64,000 nt of DNA from Komagataeibacter xylinus. Lineage in GTDB: Bacteria; Pseudomonadota; Alphaproteobacteria; Acetobacterales; Acetobacteraceae. Below, one piece after another: positions 8,680 through 17,525 of this stretch (position 1 is its first letter; every line of letters begins with the position of its first letter). A model generated the notes under the pieces. It ran no database searches. It was given only the letters and a program-made list of their open reading frames with translations, and was not told the DNA's origin. The translations under genes and the position numbers were made by a program. The stretch spans positions 652,001 through 716,000 of the forward strand of contig NZ_CP041348.1 in assembly GCF_009834365.1 (NCBI RefSeq). Direction: 5' to 3'.

Positions 8680-9542
8680 CAGATAATGTAATCAATCGGC
8701 GGGAGCATCTGGTCCATGGTGAAGGCAGGCAGGCTGGAATGGCGCGTGCCGACCACGCGGGCCGGGTTACCCACCACCGTGGTGTAGGGCGAGACGGATT
8801 CAAGCACGATGGACCCCGCCCCCACCTTGGCCCCCTCGCCAATCTCGATATTGCCCAAAATGGTGGCCCCTGCCCCGATCAGCACGCCCCGGCGCACCTT
8901 GGGGTGGCGATCGCCTACATTCTTGCCGGTGCCGCCAAGGGTCACGCCCTGCAGCAGCGACACGTCATCCTCCAGCACCGAGGTCTCGCCAATGACAATG
9001 CCGGTGCCATGGTCGAACAGAACCCGCCGCCCCAGCCGGGCTGCGGGGTGAATATCGACCCCGAACAGTTCCGAACACCGGCTTTGCAGGTGCAGCGCCA
9101 GATAGCTGCGCCCGTTATGCCACAGCCAGTGCGCCACGCGGTGGCTCTGCACGGCGTGGTAGCCCTTGAAGAACAGGAAGGGTGTTACATATTCCGCCGT
9201 GGCCGGGTCGCGCTCACGGATGGCCACGAGGTCGGCCGCGGCGGCGTTGACGATATCGGGGTCAGCCTCGAACACTTCCGTCACCAGTTCGGCCAGCGCG
9301 TCGTCCGCCACCGAGCGGTCGCCCAGCTTGCGCCCGAGCAGGGCCGCGAGCGCACCGCGAAAGGAGCCGTGATTGCGGATGCCCGTAGCCAGCAGCCCCT
9401 TGACCAGCGGGTCGTTGCAGCCACATGCGCCGCTTACGATCTCGCGCCACAGCATGGCGGGATCGATCGGCCCCAGCGTGGGGGGCAGGACGGGGCTGGC
9501 GCGGTCCTTCAGCGAAAGGGTGGCAGGGGGGTTTTCAGGCAT
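8679..9542 (-). CDS. cysE: Serine O-acetyltransferase
   Basis: Acetylates L-serine with acetyl-CoA to O-acetylserine, the first committed step of cysteine synthesis. 287 aa. An all-alpha N-terminal domain (about 30-165) is followed by left-handed beta-helix hexapeptide repeats with the catalytic His in FDHGTGIVIGET, the VTLGGTGK turn, RHPKV, and repeats such as GAGATILGNIEIGEGAKVGAG. The C-terminal tail ends in Ile (PPIDYII), consistent with the tail that docks O-acetylserine sulfhydrylase in family members. It leads the cysE-flavoprotein-ATPase operon. Confidence 0.95.
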   Translation of the reverse strand: MPENPPATLSLKDRASPVLPPTLGPIDPAMLWREIVSGACGCNDPLVKGLLATGIRNHGSFRGALAALLGRKLGDRSVADDALAELVTEVFEADPDIVNAAAADLVAIRERDPATAEYVTPFLFFKGYHAVQSHRVAHWLWHNGRSYLALHLQSRCSELFGVDIHPAARLGRRVLFDHGTGIVIGETSVLEDDVSLLQGVTLGGTGKNVGDRHPKVRRGVLIGAGATILGNIEIGEGAKVGAGSIVLESVSPYTTVVGNPARVVGTRHSSLPAFTMDQMLPPIDYII

Positions 9543-9595
9543 GATCGGTCCGTTCCGTCCGATGAGCGGTTGTCATATGGCTGGCAGACAGGCGT

Positions 9596-10828
9596 TCACA
9601 GCCCCATGGCGTGCCGGGCAAAACTACGGCGCAGCGGCGTGATGCGGTTGACGGTGGCAAGCCCCACGTCGCGCGCCAGGCGCAGCACGGGGTTATCGTT
9701 GCCAAACAGGCGCTCGAGCGCATCGGTTGCAGCCAGCATGAGCATGTTGGCCGGCCTGCAACGCGCCTGATAGCGGCGCAGCACGTCGGGCGCGCCCACA
9801 TCGCCGCCCGCCGCATGCACCTGCGCCAGAATATCGGCCATGGCGATCACGTCACGGAAACCAAGGTTGAGCCCCTGCCCCGCAATGGGGTGAATGCCAT
9901 GAGCCGCATCGCCCACCAGCGCCAGACGGGTATCAATATAACGCTGCGCGTATTGCGCGGAAAGCGGATAGACCCAGCGCCGGCCCACGGGTGTCACGGC
10001 ACCCAGCCATTCATCGCCCATGCGGCGGCGGATCTCGTGGGTAAAGGTCTCATGCGGCAGGTCGGCCAGACGGTGGGCCACCTTCTCGCTCTCGGTCCAG
10101 ACCAGGGCGGAGAGGTTCGGATGCTGCTCATTGCCTGCCATGGGCAGCTGGGCAAAGGGGCCTGCGGGCAGGAAATGCTCCAGCGCGCGGCCTTCATGCG
10201 GGAATTCGTGGGCTACGGCGCACACGATGCCGCACTGGTTGTAGGGCATGCGGGTAACCGTGATGCGGGCCTGGTCACGCAGCGGGCTGCGACGGCCCTC
10301 GGCGGCCACTACGAGGCGGGCGTTGATGGTACGGCCGCTGGTGGTGTGGATCACAGCACCTTCGGGCGTGCGGGTCACGCGGCCTTCATCAGGGGCGAAA
10401 ACATGTAGCCCCGGCGTTGCGTGGAGGGCGGCGTTGAGCGCCACGCGCAGGGCGCGGGCCTCGATCATGGCGCCGAAGGGCTGGTCGGCATCCGCTCTGC
10501 CAAATTCCAGGAACAGGGGCGAAGGCGGCTGGCCGGGCCTGCCATCGGTCACGCGGATCTCGTTGATGTCGCACGACTCCATGGGCAGGCGGGCCCACAC
10601 GCCCGCCTCCTCAAGCAGGCGGCGCGAGCCTGCGGCGATGGCATAGGCGCGGCCATCAAAGGCCGGGTGCTCCATGGGCGGCAGGGCCGCGCGGTCGATG
10701 ATTGCGACCTGCAGGCCCGCAGTTGCCAGACGGCAGGCCAGCGTGGCGCCAACCGGACCCGCCCCCACGATGCAGACATCAACCCCAAGGGTTTCGGGCA
10801 TAGTGGTGGCTGTCATGTTCGCGGTCAT
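9596..10828 (-). CDS. UbiH/UbiF/VisC/COQ6-family FAD-dependent hydroxylase
   Basis: Aromatic-ring monooxygenase of ubiquinone biosynthesis type, 410 aa. Visible: N-terminal FAD fold VDVCIVGAGPVGATLA, and the family block LVGDAAHGIHPIAGQGLNLG near residue 290 with the second FAD contact. Which ring position it hydroxylates cannot be read from the sequence. The start MTANMT at 10828 is preceded by AGGAAACGA, a good ribosome site; an extended frame to 10912 lacks one. It is divergent from glnB. Confidence 0.88.
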   Translation of the reverse strand: MTANMTATTMPETLGVDVCIVGAGPVGATLACRLATAGLQVAIIDRAALPPMEHPAFDGRAYAIAAGSRRLLEEAGVWARLPMESCDINEIRVTDGRPGQPPSPLFLEFGRADADQPFGAMIEARALRVALNAALHATPGLHVFAPDEGRVTRTPEGAVIHTTSGRTINARLVVAAEGRRSPLRDQARITVTRMPYNQCGIVCAVAHEFPHEGRALEHFLPAGPFAQLPMAGNEQHPNLSALVWTESEKVAHRLADLPHETFTHEIRRRMGDEWLGAVTPVGRRWVYPLSAQYAQRYIDTRLALVGDAAHGIHPIAGQGLNLGFRDVIAMADILAQVHAAGGDVGAPDVLRRYQARCRPANMLMLAATDALERLFGNDNPVLRLARDVGLATVNRITPLRRSFARHAMGL

Positions 10829-10930
10829 TTCGTTTCCTGTTCTGGGCCCCCCGGGCAACGGGGCAGGCCACACGGATTTACTCCCCAGCAGGGGCAACGC
10901 ACAAGCGCACATGCCAGATGCATGGCGTGA

Positions 10931-11371
<441 letters not shown>

Positions 11372-11416
11372 AACCCCTACTTTTTTCATACATCATTTCA
11401 GGACCGACCAGACCCC

Positions 11417-11896
11417 ATGGCCATATCATTCCGCATCACCCTCACCACTGCCTGCGCCCTGACGCTTGCCCTTTCCACCGGAGTTGCGCAGGCGCGTGAA
11501 ACGTCCAAGGCGTGCCACGCCAAATTCACGGCGGCCCGCACGGCAGGCACGCTGGGCACGCAGTCCTACAAGGAATTCAAGGCCGCGCAGTGCGATACCG
11601 ACACGGCGACCGCTGCATCCCCCGAGGCCGCCAAGCCCGCAACCCCGGCCCCTGCCGCAGCCCCTTTGCCCGCACCGGCGGCAGCCAGGGCCGCAGCGCC
11701 CGCAATCGCCACCTCGGCCACCATGCCCACCGCCGTGGCTGACAAATACAGCAAGGAACCCGCAGGCAAGGGCCGCCTGCACACCTGCCTTGACCAGTAC
11801 AACGCCAACAAGGCCACAAACGCCAATGGTGGCCTGCGCTGGATCCAGAAAGGCGGCGGCTACTACAGCATCTGCAACACCAAGCTCAAGGGCTGA
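11417..11896 (+). CDS. Small secreted Ala/Pro-rich protein, PsiF-like Cys motif
   Basis: 159 aa, function unknown. A clear Sec signal peptide ends near VAQA (residue 26). The mature part has a segment SKACHAKFTAAR...EFKAAQC resembling the Cys-spaced PsiF repeat, an Ala/Pro low-complexity linker of about 45 residues, and a C-terminal block with GRLHTCLDQYN and GGYYSICN. Four cysteines in two pairs suggest periplasmic disulfides. It follows glnB by 45 bp and could be cotranscribed. Confidence 0.7.
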   Translation: MAISFRITLTTACALTLALSTGVAQARETSKACHAKFTAARTAGTLGTQSYKEFKAAQCDTDTATAASPEAAKPATPAPAAAPLPAPAAARAAAPAIATSATMPTAVADKYSKEPAGKGRLHTCLDQYNANKATNANGGLRWIQKGGGYYSICNTKLKG

Positions 11897-11902
11897 GACC
11901 CT

Positions 11903-11930
11903 GCCCGGGCCACCTGCGGGTGGCCCGGGC
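11903..11930 (+). terminator. Strong GC hairpin after the secreted protein gene
   Basis: Perfect 12-bp stem GCCCGGGCCACC (11903-11914) / GGTGGCCCGGGC (11919-11930) with a TGCG loop, 6 bp past the stop codon. No real T-tract follows (GAAATTTC), so it may be a terminator of low efficiency or an mRNA 3'-end protector. Confidence 0.55.
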
Positions 11931-12359
11931 GAAATTTCTGGCCCATTGCGCCGGACATGGAAGACGGCACAGGACCCCTTCGGCACCCCCGTCATCCAGC
12001 AAACCTTTCTTCCTGTCTTTCCCGCAATACCAGGCAGTCCTGAGCACAGGCTCCCGTGTAGCCGCAGTGCGGCAATAACGTGACTCAATGACAGGTTACG
12101 GCATGAAATATGCTTCTTCTGTCAGTTGATGCCATGATTTCCCGTGATGACATCGAGACATGGCACGACCAGATGGCTCTGGCATCGCGCCAAGCAGGAC
12201 ATGCACGCCATGGCCGCGGCATTTTATGGCGATCTACCGGAGTGCCTTTTCGCGGCCTGCGGGGATAACCAGAAAATGTCTGGTTCTCGATCCGGATCAT
12301 ATCCTATGGGGCGACGGAATCGGCGATGACGGGCCGGAAGGGAGTGCTCATGGCGAGTG
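11931..12359. other. Intergenic region without a recognisable gene
   Basis: About 430 bp. Short open frames on both strands (for example around 12085-12300) match nothing I recognise and have no convincing ribosome site. It borders the inverted repeat that encloses the AT-rich gene and may contain decayed mobile-element sequence. Confidence 0.5.
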
Positions 12360-12372
12360 CGTTAACTGACGA
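12360..12372 (-). repeat. Left copy of inverted repeat flanking the AT-rich gene
   Basis: GCGTTAACTGACG is the exact complement of 13985-13997. Beyond the 13-bp core the similarity continues imperfectly in both directions (a GGxGTGT-like block on one side, CT..CCATG on the other) over about 33 bp. Confidence 0.7.
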
Positions 12373-12447
12373 CACGCCCCAACCATGAGAAATATCCTGA
12401 AAAACATTGAAATTATAAATTAAACGAAATTAATATTTATACTATTT

Positions 12448-13893
12448 TTACTCATTTATATCAATAATGTAATATTGTTTTTCTTTATATAGGGAGAACC
12501 GGAAATCAGAGTAAACAGGCTTCATTCCAATTATACTTTCTTTTGCCAATTCCTGTTCAGCCGGACCAAGAAGGGTAAGCCCTGCCCCTAATTTGGCAAA
12601 GACAAACAAACCCCATTTACTGTTTCCGAGTTGGATGGGAATCAGGTTTCGTAAGGCAGGATTTGATTTAATCGCGAAGACATTGGCGGGAGATATGGGT
12701 TCTCGACCAATCAAAAAGATCTTGTCACTTTTCTTATATCCATTTTCTAATAACTTATTGAAAATATGGCCTGCAAAATTTTCCCTATACAGGTTTTGTG
12801 CATATAAAACATTCCCGTAAGCGTAGCATGTAGAAGTTGCAGAAAATAAATTAAGAAAAATAATCAAATTTTTTAAATATTTTACATTTGAGTTAATGGC
12901 AATATAAAATAAAAACATTACAAGCACAGGGAACCCGAGCAAGGTTCGATATTCCATGACTGGATTTTCTAGAAGCAGGCATAACCCTGGCGTGCTAAAT
13001 GCAAAAAAAACAATTCCTGTGATAATTATCATTCTGGATTTTGTTTTTGAGACAGGACCTTTATTATAAGGAAAAATTATGGAAATAAAAATGAGAGAAA
13101 CAATTGATAAAAAATAAATGCGTGGCATCTGACATATAAAATGGAAGAAAATATTTATATTGATAAATATATTTTTAAAGAAAAATTTATTCATATGTAT
13201 GAATGAACTATGAGATTCACCATAAGAACTGAAATTTATGAAATGTATGATGCATAATTTATATATTACAAAAGAAACCATCATCAAAAAGAAGTCAATA
13301 ATAAAACAAATTAAACTTTCCCGGAATTTAGATCCGTTTAGCAGATCTACAATCATAATTAAAAAACATATGGAAATATAAAAATTTAATGATGCCTGAT
13401 ATGTAGACAGGATTGCTGTAAGCAGAGATATTCTTATAATGCAATCTGATATTGTCTTTTTTCTAAAAGTGGTTGCCGCAATAGCAGACATAAATTGCGC
13501 TATTGTCATGGTCCAGCAGTCAAACCGAAAAGAAAGGTTGCCAAGAAAAAAAGGATTTATCAATATTGGCAAAGATATAATTATCTTTTTCTGCACTTCA
13601 TAATTTTTAAATACTCTATTGTTAATTATTATGCCACAAAAAGAAAGAAGGAGCAAGGAAAGAAGAAGAGGCATCGGGGATATATCAATGCCTTGCCATG
13701 AATCAGTTAATAAAAACATGAAAAAATTAGCAAGAGGCCGACCAGCCTGTTCCCACTCATAATAATAACCGAGGGAACGTCTGTAATCATCTACATAATA
13801 AACATTACTCAGAATCAACGGTAATATATAAAACATTCCTATTATATTAAGTATGATAAATACTTTTTTATCTTTTGTTGTAAAATTTATCAT
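12448..13893 (-). CDS. GtrII-like multi-pass membrane glucosyltransferase, AT-rich
   Basis: 481-aa hydrophobic protein with about 10-12 predicted membrane spans. The N-terminal part has VYYVDDYRRSLGYYYEW and AGRPL, the acidic loop and GRPL pattern of the glucosyltransferase GtrII family, which add glucosyl groups to surface polysaccharide from a lipid-linked donor at the membrane. The C-terminal 80 residues are soluble-looking. Base composition and codon use (AAA, ATT, TTT, AAT codons) are strikingly AT-rich against the GC-rich neighbours, a clear sign of horizontal origin. GGTGG lies just before the ATG at 13893. No gtrA/gtrB partner is adjacent. Confidence 0.7.
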   Translation of the reverse strand: MINFTTKDKKVFIILNIIGMFYILPLILSNVYYVDDYRRSLGYYYEWEQAGRPLANFFMFLLTDSWQGIDISPMPLLLSLLLLSFCGIIINNRVFKNYEVQKKIIISLPILINPFFLGNLSFRFDCWTMTIAQFMSAIAATTFRKKTISDCIIRISLLTAILSTYQASLNFYISICFLIMIVDLLNGSKFRESLICFIIDFFLMMVSFVIYKLCIIHFINFSSYGESHSSFIHMNKFFFKNIFININIFFHFICQMPRIYFLSIVSLIFISIIFPYNKGPVSKTKSRMIIITGIVFFAFSTPGLCLLLENPVMEYRTLLGFPVLVMFLFYIAINSNVKYLKNLIIFLNLFSATSTCYAYGNVLYAQNLYRENFAGHIFNKLLENGYKKSDKIFLIGREPISPANVFAIKSNPALRNLIPIQLGNSKWGLFVFAKLGAGLTLLGPAEQELAKESIIGMKPVYSDFRFSLYKEKQYYIIDINE

Positions 13894-13984
13894 ATTCCAC
13901 CAAATTTATATTTCGTGAAGCAATTCCTGTTATCCTTCATGATAACACTTCATGTTGGGAAAATGAAGAGTCCGTAGGGTGTAC

Positions 13985-13997
13985 CGTCAGTTAACGC
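13985..13997 (+). repeat. Right copy of inverted repeat flanking the AT-rich gene
   Basis: CGTCAGTTAACGC, exact complement of 12360-12372. It lies 70 bp upstream of the IS5-type transposase relic, so both copies may be ends of related insertion sequences in opposite orientation. Confidence 0.7.
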
Positions 13998-14066
13998 CCT
14001 AACCATGGGTTTTGTACTCCTGCGTGTTTTGTGATGTTTTTCTCTGTTTCCTGGGAAATATGACAA

Positions 14067-14402
14067 ATGCACAGCAAAAAAGGATCGCAGATCAGACAGA
14101 GCACCAGAGAACCCTGTGGCGGACTGACAACCCAAAACCATGTAATAATCGATGCTGCGGAAAAGGCTGCGGTTCTTTCCCTGACACAGGGGCAGAAGGC
14201 AGACATCACCGAAGCGGCACTGGTGCGGAATGTAGTCGAACCCGCACTCTTTATCGCCAATAAGGCTTATGACGCCGATCCGCTTATTGAGCGTTTTTTT
14301 GCCAGGCTCAGACCGTTCAAAGTCATCGCAATGCGTTACGACAAACTGAAATCAATCTGCCTCGCAGCCGTCCAGCCTGTTTCAACCGTAACAGGAATGA
14401 AC
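14067..14402 (+). pseudogene. IS5-family transposase relic, internally deleted
   Basis: The frame contains CGGLTTQNHVIIDA, LTQGQKADITEA and IANKAYDADPLI, the GGLTTKIH, TPGQ.D. and DKAYD blocks of the IS5 (DDE) family. It then jumps directly to IERFFARLRPFKVIAMRYDKL, the C-terminal E/RFF..LK.FR.IATRYDK block. The N-terminal domain and the segment between the second Asp region and the C-terminal Glu region are missing, so it cannot be functional. It abuts the AT-rich gtrII-like gene. Confidence 0.8.
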
Positions 14403-14414
14403 GGACAACACGCT

Positions 14415-15349
14415 CTAATGCGCGGGGCGGACAAAAGCCTGGCTGGTAGCGTAGGATATCCACACCCTGTGGCTTGCAAACCAGTCGGAGCCCAGCAGCA
14501 TTTCAAGGTGCTCGCGCAAGGGTGCCACGGTCAGCGTGACATTGCGCTCAAGCTCGTGGCCCACCTGCAGGCTGCCAAAGCGGTGCCAGTGATAGATGTC
14601 CTTGTGCCCGTCCACGCTGGCGGTCACACCGCCGGGGTCGCGCTCAAGCTGTGACTGGGCCACACCCGCGCGGTGCGCCACATCAGGCGAGACAATGCGC
14701 GAACGCGCGCCACTATCAAGCAGGGCTGTAACCGGCCTGCCATCAAGTTTTACGTCAAGCAGAAAGCGGTTGTCCTGCCGGCGCAGGGGCAGGCTTTCAT
14801 ATGGGCCATCCCACGCGGGCGGGGGGGCGCAGGCAAGCGAGCCGTGCTGTATGTTCCACAGGCTCAGCGTGCCGCCGGGCACGTCCATGTCGAGGTCAAA
14901 GCGCGAGAGAATATCGCCACCGAGCAGCCCCGCCACGGGCGGCTGGATCATGGGCTGGCCGGGCAGTTCGCCCACCGGCACGGAGCGTGCGCCAAAATCC
15001 ACACCGCCCACCCGCAGATCGGGCACGATGGCGTTGGGCGTGGCCTGCGCCACCCCGCCCGTGCCATGCACTACCGTTTCATGATCGGGGTCGAGGCGCA
15101 GGCGCAGGTAGCCCACCATCTCGGGCGTGAGCAGCCCGCCATCCGAGCCGGTATCGACCAGCGCGCTCAGGCTGTGGCCTGCAATGCTGATTACGATGGA
15201 GAGGTAACCCCCATCATCGCGCAGCGGCACCTGGGCCACGCGCTCATGGTTGCATAGCCGCGCGGCATCAGGGGCGGCCATGGCACTGTGGGCCACACCA
15301 AGGCCACAGGCCAGCCCTATAATGGCCAGCAGGGTAGTGCGCCCCGCCA

Positions 15350-15350
<1 letters not shown>
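14415..15350 (-). CDS. Exported retropepsin-like aspartic protease, two-lobed
   Basis: 311 aa. A Sec signal peptide ends near HSAMA (residue 25). Two aspartyl-protease cores are present: LVDTGSDGG near residue 65 and LLDSGARS near residue 212, each in a beta-rich domain, with a retropepsin-type LLGGDIL turn near residue 143 and LLGSDWF near residue 290. Two lobes in one chain resemble a pepsin-like bilobal arrangement built from retropepsin units. Location is predicted periplasmic and the substrate is unknown. The GTG start overlaps the stop of the aminopeptidase gene by one base (TAGTG), so translation is coupled. Confidence 0.75.
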
Positions 15351-16318
<968 letters not shown>

Positions 16319-17311
16319 TCATGGGGCAGTATCGGGCGGGGTATCGGTGGTGGCATGCGGATGGGCGCGTGTCCAGACATCCATCAGCCGCGCTTCATCC
16401 GCCAGGGTATAGCGCTGGGTGGTGGACAGGCTGGCATGGCCAAGCAGGTCCTGTATCACGCGCAGGTCGGCCCCGCCTTCCATCAGGTGCGTTGCAAATG
16501 AATGCCGCAGCGCATGCGGGGTTGCATGCTCGGGCAGGCCTGCCATGTGCCGCCACGTGCGCATGGCGCGCTGGGCAATGCCTGCCTGCAGCCGCCCGCC
16601 ACGCACGCCCACGAACAGCGGCGCATCGGGCTGGGGCAGCGGGTGGGTATTGCGCCACCGCCTGAGCGCCTGCATGACCTGCGGCAGCACCGGCACCATG
16701 CGCTCCTTGCCGCCCTTGCCACGAATACGCAGCACGCCATCGCCCTGCACCGGGTTGCCAAAGCTGGCGGCCTGATCGAAATCGCGCACATCCAGCCCCA
16801 GCGCCTCCGAAATACGCAGCCCGCAGCCATAAAGCAGCATGAACAGCGCCCCGTCACGCACCTGCGCCATGGGGGTATGGGCAATGTCGGCCACGCCTTC
16901 GGGCACTTCAAGCGCATCCGGCTTTGGCAGCGGGCGGGGGAGCGGGCGGCGGGTGCGCGGGGTTGCCAGCAGGGCAGGAGCCGGGTTGTCCACCCCGTGG
17001 TAGCGGGCAAGGTAGCGGTAGAACGAGCGCAGCGCCGAGACCCGCCTTGCCCGCGTGCGCGCCGCGCGGTCCTGCGTGGTGGCACGCCTGCCGGTCAGGG
17101 CGGCTTTATGCTCATGGGCCAGCCAGGCCCGCAGGTCCGCCAGCGAAAGCCCTGCCAACGCACCCAGATCGGGTTCCGCGCCCAGATGCCCCATGAGGAA
17201 GGCCAGAAAGCGGTCCAGATCGCCCCGATAGGCTGCGAGCGTGAGGGGAGAAGCCCGGCGTTCGGTCTGCATCCACTGCAGAAAGGCATCGCGTGCCTCG
17301 GTTGCCATCAT
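16319..17311 (-). CDS. xerC: Tyrosine recombinase XerC
   Basis: Site-specific recombinase resolving chromosome dimers at dif, with XerD. About 330 aa. A SAM-like N-terminal core-binding domain precedes a catalytic domain with Arg in GCGLRISEALGL, Lys in GKGGKERMVPV, HxxR as HALRHSFATHL, His in LGHASLSTTQ and the nucleophile Tyr in QRYT. The start is taken at ATG 17311 behind GGGAAAGGGA. The frame stays open to 17407, but the extra 32 residues are only translated intergenic repeat and are rejected. Divergent from priA. Confidence 0.92.
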   Translation of the reverse strand: MMATEARDAFLQWMQTERRASPLTLAAYRGDLDRFLAFLMGHLGAEPDLGALAGLSLADLRAWLAHEHKAALTGRRATTQDRAARTRARRVSALRSFYRYLARYHGVDNPAPALLATPRTRRPLPRPLPKPDALEVPEGVADIAHTPMAQVRDGALFMLLYGCGLRISEALGLDVRDFDQAASFGNPVQGDGVLRIRGKGGKERMVPVLPQVMQALRRWRNTHPLPQPDAPLFVGVRGGRLQAGIAQRAMRTWRHMAGLPEHATPHALRHSFATHLMEGGADLRVIQDLLGHASLSTTQRYTLADEARLMDVWTRAHPHATTDTPPDTAP

Positions 17312-17337
17312 GCCGCGTCCCTTTCCCTGACTGAAAG

Positions 17338-17416
17338 ACGTTCTTGGTAAAGCTTTTTTCAAAAAGCCCCGAAGCATGCCGCCTTTTTGAAAAAAGGCGA
17401 CACCCAAAAAGTTTTA
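17338..17416 (+). repeat. Intergenic hairpin repeat (copy 3)
   Basis: Full-length copy: GTTCTTGGTAAAGC, hairpin GCTTTTTTCAAAAAGC, CGAAGCATGCCGCC, hairpin CCTTTTTGAAAAAAGG, closing CACCCAAAAAGTTT. Unlike most copies it lies between divergent genes (xerC and priA), so it may sit inside transcribed leaders or promoters. Confidence 0.9.
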
Positions 17417-17525
17417 TCACCTGTTCTCAATGGTTTGCCTCAAAATAATATCTTATCGGGGCGATGGATGCGCCATGCCTCATGGAGGGACAAGACACAG
17501 GCGCTGCCTGACGGTAGAAAAACAC

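Noticed and set aside
14003..14260. Functional small gene in the overlapping frames beside the IS5 relic
   Set aside because: Frames on both strands are by-products of the decayed transposase sequence.
17312..17407. N-terminal extension of XerC by 32 residues
   Set aside because: The residues are translated intergenic repeat (copy 3), and a better ribosome site serves the ATG at 17311.
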